Of a DNA stretch of 64,000 nucleotides, positions 16,100 to 23,957 are shown piece after piece (within the stretch, counting starts at the first letter, position 1; each line of letters opens with the position of its first letter). The DNA is from Mycobacteriaceae bacterium (GTDB taxonomy: Bacteria; Actinomycetota; Actinomycetes; Mycobacteriales; Mycobacteriaceae): contig JAIEPH010000001.1 of assembly GCA_019749805.1 (NCBI GenBank), positions 1 through 64,000 of the forward strand, written 5' to 3'. The position numbers and the translations under genes are program-made. A model generated the notes under the pieces. The model worked only from the letters and a program-made list of their open reading frames with translations. It was not told where the DNA came from and ran no database searches.

Positions 16100-16936
16100 T
16101 CATTCCGGTAGCTTCGCCGCAATGCCGTCGATGACCGTGTTGGCCATCCCCTCCGAATCACCGTCACCGCAGACGATCGACTCGACGGTGACATTGGCTC
16201 GCGCCAACCCCGCGTGATAGCAACCTCGCAGGGGCGCCTCCTGCCGGTCGGCACCAGCACCAGCACGCGACGCAGTCATCACCGACCGGTCCACACCCTC
16301 ACTACGTATCTCAGTGGGCATCCAGTGCTGCGTCACTTTGCCGTCTGTCGTCGAAAAGGGCTGCCCCGCTGGGCAGTACCCGAACATCTTGACGAACTCG
16401 GCAACCACGGCTGCAGGCCGTTGCTTGTCGACGAACACCGTGATGAGTTGCGACACGATCTGCCCGCGTGCGCCCTTGATCCTGTTGCCGCTGACCGCTT
16501 GATACTTGATCGCAGCGATTGCCTGACTGAACAGCAGCCGCGACGCGCACACACCGGGCTCGACACCAGTCGTCAGATCCCACGGACGGGTGAACTCGGC
16601 CAAGGGCCGCATATCTGTGTCCCCGACGATCTGCGCCATCTCGGCAGTCTTGAGCAACGCAGCTTGAGCGGCCGGCGCGGTGACGAGCGCCGGAGGCGGG
16701 GGCGTGGAACTCGACGGCGATCCGCTCGCTGACTCCACGGTTGTCGAACGCTGCTCAGTGCCGCCGTCGGTCGTGGAGGTTCCGCACCCGACGAGCATCA
16801 CGGCCAGGATCAGCACGGAGCCACTAAGAAATGCCCGCACGACAGCATCCCAGCGGACAGTTCCACACCCTGCATCCACGCACCCATTGTGGTTGATTGC
16901 GGTCGCGCGATTTATCGCGAGGCCCGGCCAGGTCAT
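16100..16936 (-). CDS. Lipoprotein with PknH-like sensor domain
   Basis: About 278 aa from ATG 16936. A hydrophobic stretch (VVRAFLSGSVLILAVMLVGC) ends in lipobox LVGC, so the mature protein is lipid-anchored. The domain after the Ser/Pro-rich linker (LLKTAEMAQIVGDTDMRPLA, WDLTTGVEPGVCASRLLFSQ, four conserved-looking Cys) resembles the extracellular sensor of mycobacterial PknH and its stand-alone lipoprotein relatives. A GTG start just before VRAFL (near 16840) would give a normal-length signal peptide and may be the true start. It faces the FHA gene, and its context suggests an envelope signalling role. Confidence 0.75.
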   Translation of the reverse strand: MTWPGLAINRATAINHNGCVDAGCGTVRWDAVVRAFLSGSVLILAVMLVGCGTSTTDGGTEQRSTTVESASGSPSSSTPPPPALVTAPAAQAALLKTAEMAQIVGDTDMRPLAEFTRPWDLTTGVEPGVCASRLLFSQAIAAIKYQAVSGNRIKGARGQIVSQLITVFVDKQRPAAVVAEFVKMFGYCPAGQPFSTTDGKVTQHWMPTEIRSEGVDRSVMTASRAGAGADRQEAPLRGCYHAGLARANVTVESIVCGDGDSEGMANTVIDGIAAKLPE

Positions 16937-17005
16937 CTGATGCCGCTCTGGCGCATCCCTCGCAGTGCGCCGCCGCTCCACACGCTTATCTGGCGTTGCG
17001 ATGAG

Positions 17006-17299
17006 TCACGTTGAACCGCCGAACATCTCCGAGGCCGGCACGGTGCGTTCCATGACGCACCATGTCGCCCACAGGTGGGGCTGCACGTGCAGCGTGCTGG
17101 TCTCCATCAAGTTCGCGAAGCGCACCCCCACGGCCACGAAGTCACCGGGTTTGGCGGCGTCGAGGTCGGACTCCACCTGCTTGGCTCCCTCGACGGAGTT
17201 ATCGGCCAAGGCGTAGATGAGGAATTCGTTCGGCTTGGCCGTAGCGCCTTGCAGGGCCAAGGCCCATGCGTTGACCACATCGGGATAGCTCTCTGTCAT
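17006..17299 (-). CDS. Hypothetical protein (97 aa)
   Basis: Unrecognised 97-aa protein, MTESYPDVVNAWALALQGAT onward, with an N-terminal helix and a beta-rich second half (GDFVAVGVRFANLMETSTLH). No signal peptide. ATG 17299 is preceded by AGGAGGC. It lies downstream of the coiled-coil pair (17408-19590), in the same direction, 108 bp away, and may be a separate unit. Confidence 0.65.
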   Translation of the reverse strand: MTESYPDVVNAWALALQGATAKPNEFLIYALADNSVEGAKQVESDLDAAKPGDFVAVGVRFANLMETSTLHVQPHLWATWCVMERTVPASEMFGGST

Positions 17300-17407
17300 G
17301 ACGCCTCCTGAACTCTCGGCTTGTCTCACTGCATCGCTTCGCTGCCCCCTGCGGCATCTCCCAGACACCCTGCGCCCTTACGTCTCTCGCCGCAGGCAGG
17401 CAACGGG

Positions 17408-18919
17408 CTACTGACGCAACGCCTGAACCCAGGGATCTGCGACCATCGCCGACGCCGCCTCGACGATCGGGGCGTCCGATTCCTCGGCGCGGCCCATCAG
17501 CTGCCATGCCGCATCCTCGATGCGTTTCAGAAGTGCGCTGTAGGCGGCGCCCGCTGCGTTGGCATAGGACGCGGACGCCTCTGCGTCAGCCTGGTCGGTG
17601 AACCGGCCCGGCAGCTCGGCCAGCTCGGCGGGCAGTTCGTGGGCTCGCTCCTGCACCGTTCGGGCGAGGCTCCGCACGTATTCCAGGTCCGGCGGCGGCT
17701 GGAACTCGGCCATCGCGCCCTCCAGGACGTAGTCGATGCGGTACAGCGCATCCAGGACGGCTTCAACCGCACCGATCTGCGGGCGAACCCTCACGGGCGC
17801 AACGGGAATCATCAACGGCCCCAACGCCTGAACCGCCGACGTCACCCGGGCGACTTCCTCCTGCGCCTGACGCGACACGTCGTCGGCATAGGCCTGGGCC
17901 GCGTCGATCTCGGCCTGAGCCGCCCTGCGGGCTTCGTCGATCTGGTCCTGAGCCGCCCGCTGGGCAACGGCGATTTGGGCCTGAGCGGCATCCACCTCGA
18001 CCTGGGCACCCATCTGGGCCTCGACGATCTCAGCGTCGGCATGCTCACGGATGGCGGTCACTTCACCGCTGGCCGCGGCACGCGCGGCTGCCACTTCCGC
18101 GGCCGCATCGGCACGCACCTGCTGAAGTTCACTCTCCAGTCGCCCGACCGCCGCCGCGGCAGCCGCGCGTTCCTCCACCCGCTCGGCCAGTCGCTGCTCG
18201 GCGCGCTCCTCGGCTGCGCGTGCACGCTCACGTGCGGCTGCCACCTCGGCGTCGGCGTCGGCACGGACTCTTTCCAGCCGCTCATGAAGCTCTTGCACCT
18301 GGGCTTCTGCGGCGCTGCGCTCAGCCGTGCGCTCTGCCAGTCGCTGCTCGGCACGTTGCTCCGCGGCGCGGGCTCGTTCGTGTGCCGCCGCCACCTCAGC
18401 AGCTGCATCGGCGCGCATCTGGTCGACTTCTGCCGCGGTCTCGGCGCGCACTCGCGCGGTCTCGGCACGCGCCTGCTCCAACGCCTCCTGGTCGGCAGCG
18501 TGCTCCCGCGCCCGCCTGCGGTCCCTGTCTTGAGACTCGGTCTCCACGGCGCGGGCGTGTTCGCGCGCCGCGGTGGCGATCCGCGCGGATTCGTCGGCGT
18601 CAGCACGTGCGATCGCAGCGGCGGCCTCGGCGTCGAGTCGACCCTGGTGAGCCTCACGTTCCCGGCTATGAGCCTCGCGGCTTCGTTGGTCCGCCTCCAC
18701 CAGTTGCATCACCGGTGAGGGCCGTCTCTTCGCCGGCCCGTTGCGCTCGCGGCGCTCGATGAGTTCAGCGTCGGTCATCGCGGCCAACGCAACTGTTTCC
18801 GGGCGCGGCGTCAAGCCCACTCGCTCCGCTGTTGCGACCGACTCTTGGGCGGCTTGCCTGGTCATGCTGGCCCACTTGTCGGGGTCCAGGTCCTCGATGT
18901 GTTGTCGCGTCGTGGTCAT
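17408..18919 (-). CDS. Long coiled-coil protein (503 aa)
   Basis: 503-aa protein. Residues ~70-375 are a nearly continuous Ala/Glu/Arg-rich coiled coil with internal near-repeats: AAEVAAARERARAAEERAEQ and RLAER occur twice, and AQAEIDAAQA-type repeats follow. The last ~130 residues are a different helical domain (LGPLMIPVAPVRVRPQIGAV, VLEGAMAEFQPPPDLEYVRS). It resembles polar or cytoskeletal scaffold proteins in general (DivIVA/FilP-like composition), without a DivIVA N-terminal domain. ATG 18919 overlaps the stop of the membrane protein gene 18916-19590 by ATGA, so the two are co-translated and may act together at the membrane. Confidence 0.78.
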   Translation of the reverse strand: MTTTRQHIEDLDPDKWASMTRQAAQESVATAERVGLTPRPETVALAAMTDAELIERRERNGPAKRRPSPVMQLVEADQRSREAHSREREAHQGRLDAEAAAAIARADADESARIATAAREHARAVETESQDRDRRRAREHAADQEALEQARAETARVRAETAAEVDQMRADAAAEVAAAHERARAAEQRAEQRLAERTAERSAAEAQVQELHERLERVRADADAEVAAARERARAAEERAEQRLAERVEERAAAAAAVGRLESELQQVRADAAAEVAAARAAASGEVTAIREHADAEIVEAQMGAQVEVDAAQAQIAVAQRAAQDQIDEARRAAQAEIDAAQAYADDVSRQAQEEVARVTSAVQALGPLMIPVAPVRVRPQIGAVEAVLDALYRIDYVLEGAMAEFQPPPDLEYVRSLARTVQERAHELPAELAELPGRFTDQADAEASASYANAAGAAYSALLKRIEDAAWQLMGRAEESDAPIVEAASAMVADPWVQALRQ

Positions 18920-19590
18920 CGCCTGCGCCGCCTTCCCGTGGCTTCTTCTGACGCGCCTGAGGTCGTCGTCGCGGCAACCGAGTCAGGCTCAATGGGCGGC
19001 ACCTCTGCCCTCTGGCGCGGATCAGGGGCACCGGTCGGCGGTGAGTCGGGCTCAGCCCCTGATACGCGTGGCTCTCGGGGTGAGGTGTTCCTGGGGCGGC
19101 CGTTTGTCGATGGAGCTACGGACTCCTGGGCCAGCTGCGATAGTGGCCCGTTCTGCTGTGCCAGGACCAACAGCAGCTGCTCCTGGTAGACCGCGATCGC
19201 ATTCGTCAATGTGTCGTCACCCAAGTGCTCGGCATCCCTAAGCAGTCCGCGGAGAAGTTCCAAGGCCACCTCCGGCCCGAGGCCAAGGGTGGCGCCTTCG
19301 CTGGCCGACGGTTCTATCCCAGCAGTCTCGAGAACCTGCCACCATCGCTCCCAGCAGCGCGCGAGCGCCGCCGCATGCTGCTCGTCGGCCCGCCGTTCCT
19401 CGTACTCGCGCTCGCGCTGTTCTCGTTCGGCGAGGCTGCGCTTTCCGCTACGACGGGACGCGTACAGGACCGCACAGCCCAGGATGACCGCAGCGAGCAA
19501 AGTCGCCACACCTGCGAAGCCGGCGGACAGGACGAAGTCTCGGGCCGGCGGCAGATCAGGCAAAGCGACTGCGTGCACAACGTGACTCAT
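18916..19590 (-). CDS. Single-pass membrane protein, partner of the coiled-coil protein
   Basis: 224-aa protein from ATG 19590. One membrane segment at about residues 20-43 (LSAGFAGVATLLAAVILGCA) is followed by a basic/acidic coiled coil (SLAEREQREREYEERRADEQ), a helical middle and a Pro/Ser-rich disordered tail ending GRRRRR. I put the start at 19590 because the longer frame to 19842 reads through an antisense gene start. It is first gene of the pair with the 503-aa coiled-coil protein (ATGA overlap). The role is unknown; it could anchor the scaffold. Confidence 0.7.
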   Translation of the reverse strand: MSHVVHAVALPDLPPARDFVLSAGFAGVATLLAAVILGCAVLYASRRSGKRSLAEREQREREYEERRADEQHAAALARCWERWWQVLETAGIEPSASEGATLGLGPEVALELLRGLLRDAEHLGDDTLTNAIAVYQEQLLLVLAQQNGPLSQLAQESVAPSTNGRPRNTSPREPRVSGAEPDSPPTGAPDPRQRAEVPPIEPDSVAATTTSGASEEATGRRRRR

Positions 19591-19753
19591 GGGGTCAGTC
19601 TCCCACTTGACTACGCCCAGAAAGCGTGTCGCGCCACCCCCATTTTCCTCGACTCGCAACGTACCCGTGACGGCCCACGCCGGTCTCCCGCTCATCCCGA
19701 TCGCAGGAAATGGATGGCCTCCCGGTCCGGGGCAGACGTAGGTTGAACCGGCG

Positions 19754-20317
19754 ATGCCACGACAATCCAGCCTCGACCTTGGGTCCACGTCCGTGCTGTT
19801 CCTCGGCGGACGATCCGGTGTCGGTAAAACCAGTGTGGGCAACGAAATTCACGCCCAGTTCTCCCACTCCGGCGTACGGCACTGCCTCATCGACGGCGAC
19901 ATGCTGGACATGGCCTTTCCTGCGCCCTGGGACGATCACCTCGCCGAGCGCAATCTCGCAGCGCTGTGGGCCAACTACCGCGCTCTGGGCTACCGCCGCT
20001 TGGTGTACGTGAACACCGCGAGCGTCATGGCCGGCGAGATCGAGCGGTTGACCGCGGCGATGGGCGACCAGCCGGCGGCGACCGCAATACTGCTCAGCTG
20101 TTCTGAGGAGACAGCACGCCGCCGCTTGACGCAGCGCGAGGTTGGCTCCGGACTGAACCAGCACCTCGAACGCAGCGCGGCGATGGCCACCATCTTGGAT
20201 GACGGTGCACCGTCCTGGGCGCTGCGGTTGCCCACCGACGGGCGGGCGGTCGTCGACATCGCCGCCGACGCCATCTCGCACACCGGCTGGGCGTCGACCA
20301 CAACGCCCGGGATCTAG
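19754..20317 (+). CDS. P-loop small-molecule kinase-like protein
   Basis: 187-aa protein with Walker A GGRSGVGKTS (residues 18-27) and the layout of shikimate/gluconate/adenylylsulfate kinase-like P-loop proteins: VRHCLIDGDMLDMAF (DxD-like acceptor), RRLVYVNTASVM, LLSCSEETARRRLTQREVG (lid Arg cluster). The substrate is unknown; some family members give antibiotic or nucleotide modification. TAGGTT lies 9 nt before ATG 19754, so the transcript may be leaderless or nearly so. It is convergent with the nuclease gene. Confidence 0.78.
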   Translation: MPRQSSLDLGSTSVLFLGGRSGVGKTSVGNEIHAQFSHSGVRHCLIDGDMLDMAFPAPWDDHLAERNLAALWANYRALGYRRLVYVNTASVMAGEIERLTAAMGDQPAATAILLSCSEETARRRLTQREVGSGLNQHLERSAAMATILDDGAPSWALRLPTDGRAVVDIAADAISHTGWASTTTPGI

Positions 20318-20336
20318 CCCCGGAGCGCTCCCTCGG

Positions 20337-21326
20337 TCACGGGGTCGCCCAGTTCTCCTGCAGTGCATGCGTTTGTGCGATCGCGTCCTTCAGCGTGGGT
20401 GCCGTCTGCAGCTGGTCGAGGAGCACCCAGAGACGAGAGGACGGGTAGACACCGACACCGTTGGGGATGGGGTCGAATGGCGGGATACGTGGCCCCAAGT
20501 CGTACACGGCGTGCGCCCGGTCGCTCACTTGACCTTCGGGTAGATAGTCGAATCGGTCGCGGATGGACGGCACGACGTCGACCCGGGTGATGCGGTGGAT
20601 GCGTTGCACGTGCCCTGCCCATCGGAAGGCCATGAAGTTTGGTGCGTCCGTGGGCCATCCGCCAATACCGTAGGGGTGAAAGTAGCAGTTGCCTTCGGTG
20701 ACGATCTCGCGGAAGGTGGGCGTGCCGTCGCCGCCGGGGCGATCCTCGCTCAGGACGACGCAGTAGGTCATGCTGTCAGCCACGGTCCTCATGCGGATCA
20801 CTTCCGTCAGGTAGGTGTGCAGTTCTTCCAACCAAATGCGTTCTCGCCCACGGCACACCGGTCGGACGGCCGCAATGTCGGCCAGGACGTCCCGCCAGGA
20901 CAGATGCACCACGGGAACGCCGTCGATCTCGGTGGGCAGTTGTGTGGCCGCAAGCGCGGCGGATGCCTGCGACAACGACACCAGCGCACCCGCGCCGTAC
21001 CGGTGGATGCGCGACACATACTGCGTCAACTGCTTTTTGGTAGGGACGAGCCAGTCACGCTTGGCTTCGAAGATCAGCAGAGCGGAGCTGGCGGGCAGGC
21101 GGACCTCCAAGTCGGTGCGGCCCACCTCCGCGCGCACTTCCAGCGCGAAGCTGACGTCTACGTCGCCGTCGTCGAAGGCGGGCCAGACCCGCGCCAGGAC
21201 GGCATCGCCTAGTGCCTTGCAGCGCGCCATGGTGAAGCCGAGCGCGGCGGTCAGGTCGTTTTCTTCCTGCCCGAGCAGGCTGAAGACCGAGCCGACCTCC
21301 GCGCCATAGCGGGTCAGTGAGGCCAC
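20337..21326 (-). CDS. PD-(D/E)XK nuclease-like protein (329 aa)
   Basis: 329-aa protein. Residues ~66-100 carry GRTDLEVRLP then ALLIFEAKRDW: the spaced Asp and Glu-x-Lys of a PD-(D/E)XK active site, followed by a helix with Gln (KKQLTQYVSRI) as in many restriction-type nucleases. The C-terminal 180 residues are unrecognised. No cognate methyltransferase is adjacent (the C5 methyltransferase at 36292 is 15 kb away), so it could be a defence nuclease, a methyl-directed enzyme or a repair nuclease. ATG 21326 has GGGAAGGGGA upstream. Confidence 0.7.
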   Translation of the reverse strand: MASLTRYGAEVGSVFSLLGQEENDLTAALGFTMARCKALGDAVLARVWPAFDDGDVDVSFALEVRAEVGRTDLEVRLPASSALLIFEAKRDWLVPTKKQLTQYVSRIHRYGAGALVSLSQASAALAATQLPTEIDGVPVVHLSWRDVLADIAAVRPVCRGRERIWLEELHTYLTEVIRMRTVADSMTYCVVLSEDRPGGDGTPTFREIVTEGNCYFHPYGIGGWPTDAPNFMAFRWAGHVQRIHRITRVDVVPSIRDRFDYLPEGQVSDRAHAVYDLGPRIPPFDPIPNGVGVYPSSRLWVLLDQLQTAPTLKDAIAQTHALQENWATP

Positions 21327-21403
21327 GACATCGTCCCCTTCCCTGTCGCTCGCTGCCCGTCCGGTCCTAGGCCGGGGACATGCCGTTGGCGCTGGTCATG
21401 GGC

Positions 21404-22045
21404 TTATGCAGGGTCGGGGCAGGAGTCGACGTCTTGACCATCGACGTTCACTGCCGCCGACCACCACCACACCGGGCCCAGGGCATCGAGCCCGGCCTGC
21501 GGCAGGATCATGCCGATCTCGCCAGGGGTGTCGGTGTCGGCGAACCCGTCCATGTTGTGCTGGGCGCCCTCGGCGAACGGGAAGTAGAAGTAGCCGGCCT
21601 TCTGCCCGTCGAGCGTCTTGTATCCGAGCTGCACGGTCGACCCGGCCGGATTGGTGGCCAGCAGAGACCAGAGCACCGTGCCCGTCGCGGGTGGCTCACC
21701 GGTGTAGGTCATCGTCACCTGGGCGCTCTGGCCCGCTCGTCCCGCTACCGTGCCGACCGTGACTTCGACGCTGCGCAGGTCGATGGGCGACGCCGCCGCG
21801 TTCGACGTGCACGACGACTGAGGCCCGGCCAGCACCTTCCCTGGAGGAACCGCCGGGGGCGCTGCGGCCGGCACGGAGGTGGTGGTGGTCTCGACCGGCA
21901 GACTCACCGACGTGCTGACCGTCGGCTCACTGGAGCTGGACGACGCGGACTGTGTGGTCGAGGAACTACCGCACCCCGCAAGGGCGACGACCAGACAGCT
22001 GGCGACGACCAGGGATGCGCGCCGTCGCCGTGTGCCGTCAGCCAT
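21404..22045 (-). CDS. Lipoprotein with DUF4352-like or Ig-like exported domain
   Basis: 213-aa protein from ATG 22045 (AAGGGGGTCGGG upstream). The signal sequence RRRRASLVVASCLVVALAGC has lipobox ALAGC, followed by a Ser/Thr linker. The exported domain is beta-rich (EVTVGTVAGRAGQSAQVTMT, GTVLWSLLATNPAG) and ends in a CPDP tail. The family is not certain. The 203 bp upstream (22046-22248) shows no supported feature. Confidence 0.72.
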   Translation of the reverse strand: MADGTRRRRASLVVASCLVVALAGCGSSSTTQSASSSSSEPTVSTSVSLPVETTTTSVPAAAPPAVPPGKVLAGPQSSCTSNAAASPIDLRSVEVTVGTVAGRAGQSAQVTMTYTGEPPATGTVLWSLLATNPAGSTVQLGYKTLDGQKAGYFYFPFAEGAQHNMDGFADTDTPGEIGMILPQAGLDALGPVWWWSAAVNVDGQDVDSCPDPA

Positions 22046-22248
22046 CCCGACCCCCTTGTCTCCGGCTTCCCCCAGCAAGCTACGGCATCCTGCGGTAGCC
22101 GCTGACGTTTCGGGGCCAGAGGAACCGCGGCCCCTCATGTCCTCGTGACCGGCGCACTGCGCGCCGGACAGCCGTCAGCGGCCGAGCTGCGGCCAGACTT
22201 ACTGACCCCGTCATGAGCCCCAACCGACGTCGAGCGCCCTACGCTCAC

Positions 22249-22461
22249 TCAGGCTCGGCAGTCCTGGACCACTCGCGCGAAGGCGGCATCGGCTGCGGGA
22301 CAGTCGCTTTCCAACATGTGGAGCAGGGCAGCCCGCGCGGCCGGGTTGAACGGGTCGTCGTGCAACTCGTCGCAGGCGATCTTGAGGTTGCGGGCGAAAT
22401 CTCGCACCGTGTCCAGATCCGGGTCGCCGGCCGATGCAGACGTCGCAGTAACTGGGCCCAT
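22249..22461 (-). CDS. ACDELHDDP-family small protein (70 aa)
   Basis: 70-aa protein containing NLKIACDELHDDPFNPAARA, the same motif as in the 107-aa protein at 14368-14691, near its C-terminus. It appears to be the minimal form of this family. ATG 22461 is preceded by GAAGGAAGGGAG and a small hairpin (CTCGCG/CGCGAG) in the leader. A possible -10 (TATTAA) lies near 22530. The function is unknown. Confidence 0.68.
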   Translation of the reverse strand: MGPVTATSASAGDPDLDTVRDFARNLKIACDELHDDPFNPAARAALLHMLESDCPAADAAFARVVQDCRA

Positions 22462-22625
22462 CGACGGCTCCCTTCCTTCGTCTTGGCGGGGCTGCTCGCG
22501 TCGCGAGACGTTTGCTCCAAGTTGGTTAATACGATCCTCACACGCCCAACGAGGGTGCCGACGCACTAATTTCAGGCTGTCGACTTCGGGTCAACCGGCC
22601 CCGAACCCGCGTCGCCGCGCTGCCG

Positions 22626-23606
22626 CTACGCGGTCTTCTCGACGAGTTGGCCGGGCAGGTTCACCCCTGCCTCACGGGCCACCCGGTAACCAACCACTGC
22701 GAGCGACCGAATATCGCTGGGCTGCATCCCGGTCTGCAATGCGCAGTCCAGCATCGAGGCCAACGAGTGCCACGGGTCGTCCTGCAAGGCGGCTTCGAGG
22801 GCGATACCTGCCAGCGGCCCGTCGGCACGCACATACGCGTAGACCGCCAGCAGCGCCAACGCCTCGACACGCCACGGCGAGGGAACAGAGCGCGCCACCA
22901 TGGCCCAGAAGTCCTCAGCGGCATGGCTCTCGTCGGTCAAGGCGAACGCCAAGAGCATGTCGCGGACCTGATTGTCGAGCAGAGCCGTTGCGGTAGAGAC
23001 GATCTCATCAACGGATGGCACCGCGCCCATCGCGAGGGTGCGCGCGACGGCGATGGCCGATTCGACAGCCTCGCGAGGATCTGTCGGCGCGCTACCAGCT
23101 GCTAGAGCGGCGCGCACCCTCTCGACCGTCGCGGGGTCTTGCGCGACGAGGGCCTCCATCTCACCCCGGTTGCGGTAGAGCTTTCGACCGTCCAGGACGG
23201 CGGCCGCCGCCATGACGCTGCCAGCGGGGTCATCCAGGGTTCCGCCCGCGCCGCAGTCGTCGAGGCAGTGCCACCGACCGCCGCCGATGATGTCGTCGAC
23301 ACCGAGTGCGCCCAGCACTCGGATGCCCCGAAGGGTCAGCGCTGCGGCGAGGGCGTCGACCAGGTCCGTGTGGTTCCCGCTGTGGAGGTCGACGATGACC
23401 ACGATGGCGCTGTCGGCCTCGTGATCGGCGGCGACAGCGGCGAGTCGCCCGCTCACCTCTGCGGTGTGCCCATCGAGGTCAACACGCATGACAGTGCCCA
23501 AGGCCCCGCCGGCAATGGGCAAGAGAATCAAGGACCGATCGGGCACAAACCCCAAGAGAGCAGGGATCGAGGTGATGAGAGATGCGGATGCGGCCGTGTC
23601 GAACAT
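22626..23606 (-). CDS. DUF4192 family protein
   Basis: 326-aa protein of the actinobacterial DUF4192 family: N-terminal LITSIPALLGFVPDRSLILL, then MRVDLDG, and C-terminal EALALLAVYAYVRADGPLAG with DDPWHSLASMLD. The family is common in actinobacterial chromosomes, plasmids and phages; no activity is known to me. The gene has both the RecA-NDp promoter (23681-23702) and the family A hairpin (23627-23648), so it belongs to the damage-type regulon of this replicon, far from the other cassettes. Confidence 0.88.
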   Translation of the reverse strand: MFDTAASASLITSIPALLGFVPDRSLILLPIAGGALGTVMRVDLDGHTAEVSGRLAAVAADHEADSAIVVIVDLHSGNHTDLVDALAAALTLRGIRVLGALGVDDIIGGGRWHCLDDCGAGGTLDDPAGSVMAAAAVLDGRKLYRNRGEMEALVAQDPATVERVRAALAAGSAPTDPREAVESAIAVARTLAMGAVPSVDEIVSTATALLDNQVRDMLLAFALTDESHAAEDFWAMVARSVPSPWRVEALALLAVYAYVRADGPLAGIALEAALQDDPWHSLASMLDCALQTGMQPSDIRSLAVVGYRVAREAGVNLPGQLVEKTA

Positions 23607-23626
23607 AGAACCCTCCTGGGTTGGGG

Positions 23627-23648
23627 GACCGGGCCCGCGGGCCTAGCC
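23627..23648 (-). ncRNA. Family A leader hairpin, DUF4192 gene
   Basis: Outer stem GGCU/GGUC, A-C mismatch, inner stem GGCCC/GGGCC. Followed by AGGAGGG 11 nt before ATG 23606. Confidence 0.8.
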
Positions 23649-23680
23649 GGTGTGCGCCCCCTGTGCTGGGGCTTTCCTCC

Positions 23681-23702
23681 AGTCTAGGGCGCGGGTCTGA
23701 CA
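23681..23702 (-). promoter_or_regulatory. RecA-NDp (PafBC-type) promoter, DUF4192 gene
   Basis: TGTCAG (23697-23702), N10, TAGACT (23681-23686) on the minus strand. Confidence 0.8.
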
Positions 23703-23843
23703 AACGGACGCCTGCAGGTCGCCGTTCGCCCACCGGATGGGGCGGCGGATTCAACCACTGCACAAGAACCAGTGACGTGGGAGAAGGGCTGACGCTCCCC
23801 TGTCGTGGGAAAATCGAGACGGCACGAACAGGAGGGACGTCGG

Positions 23844-23957
23844 GTGGCTGTGATGGCTGGTGATGCGCGATCTGTTCGTGTGCCGCGACCTGAGTTGCCG
23901 GGTTTGTCTGTTCGCCGCGAGGCGGGGCACTCTGTCGTCGCAGTGGAGGACCGATGA
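23844..23957 (+). CDS. Small leader gene (37 aa) coupled to the NlpC/P60 gene
   Basis: GTG 23844 has AGGAGGG 7-8 nt upstream. The 37-codon frame (VAVMAGDARSVRVPRPELPG...) ends with a TGA that overlaps the ATG of the NlpC gene (ATGA at 23954-23957). Overlap plus a strong Shine-Dalgarno make it a credible small gene or a translational coupling device. No homologue is recognised. Confidence 0.55.
   Translation: MAVMAGDARSVRVPRPELPGLSVRREAGHSVVAVEDR

Noticed and set aside
17321..18718. 465-codon plus-strand open frame opposite the coiled-coil gene
   Set aside because: High-GC, repetitive coding on the minus strand leaves antisense frames open; it has no Shine-Dalgarno and a Gly/Leu/Arg-biased composition.
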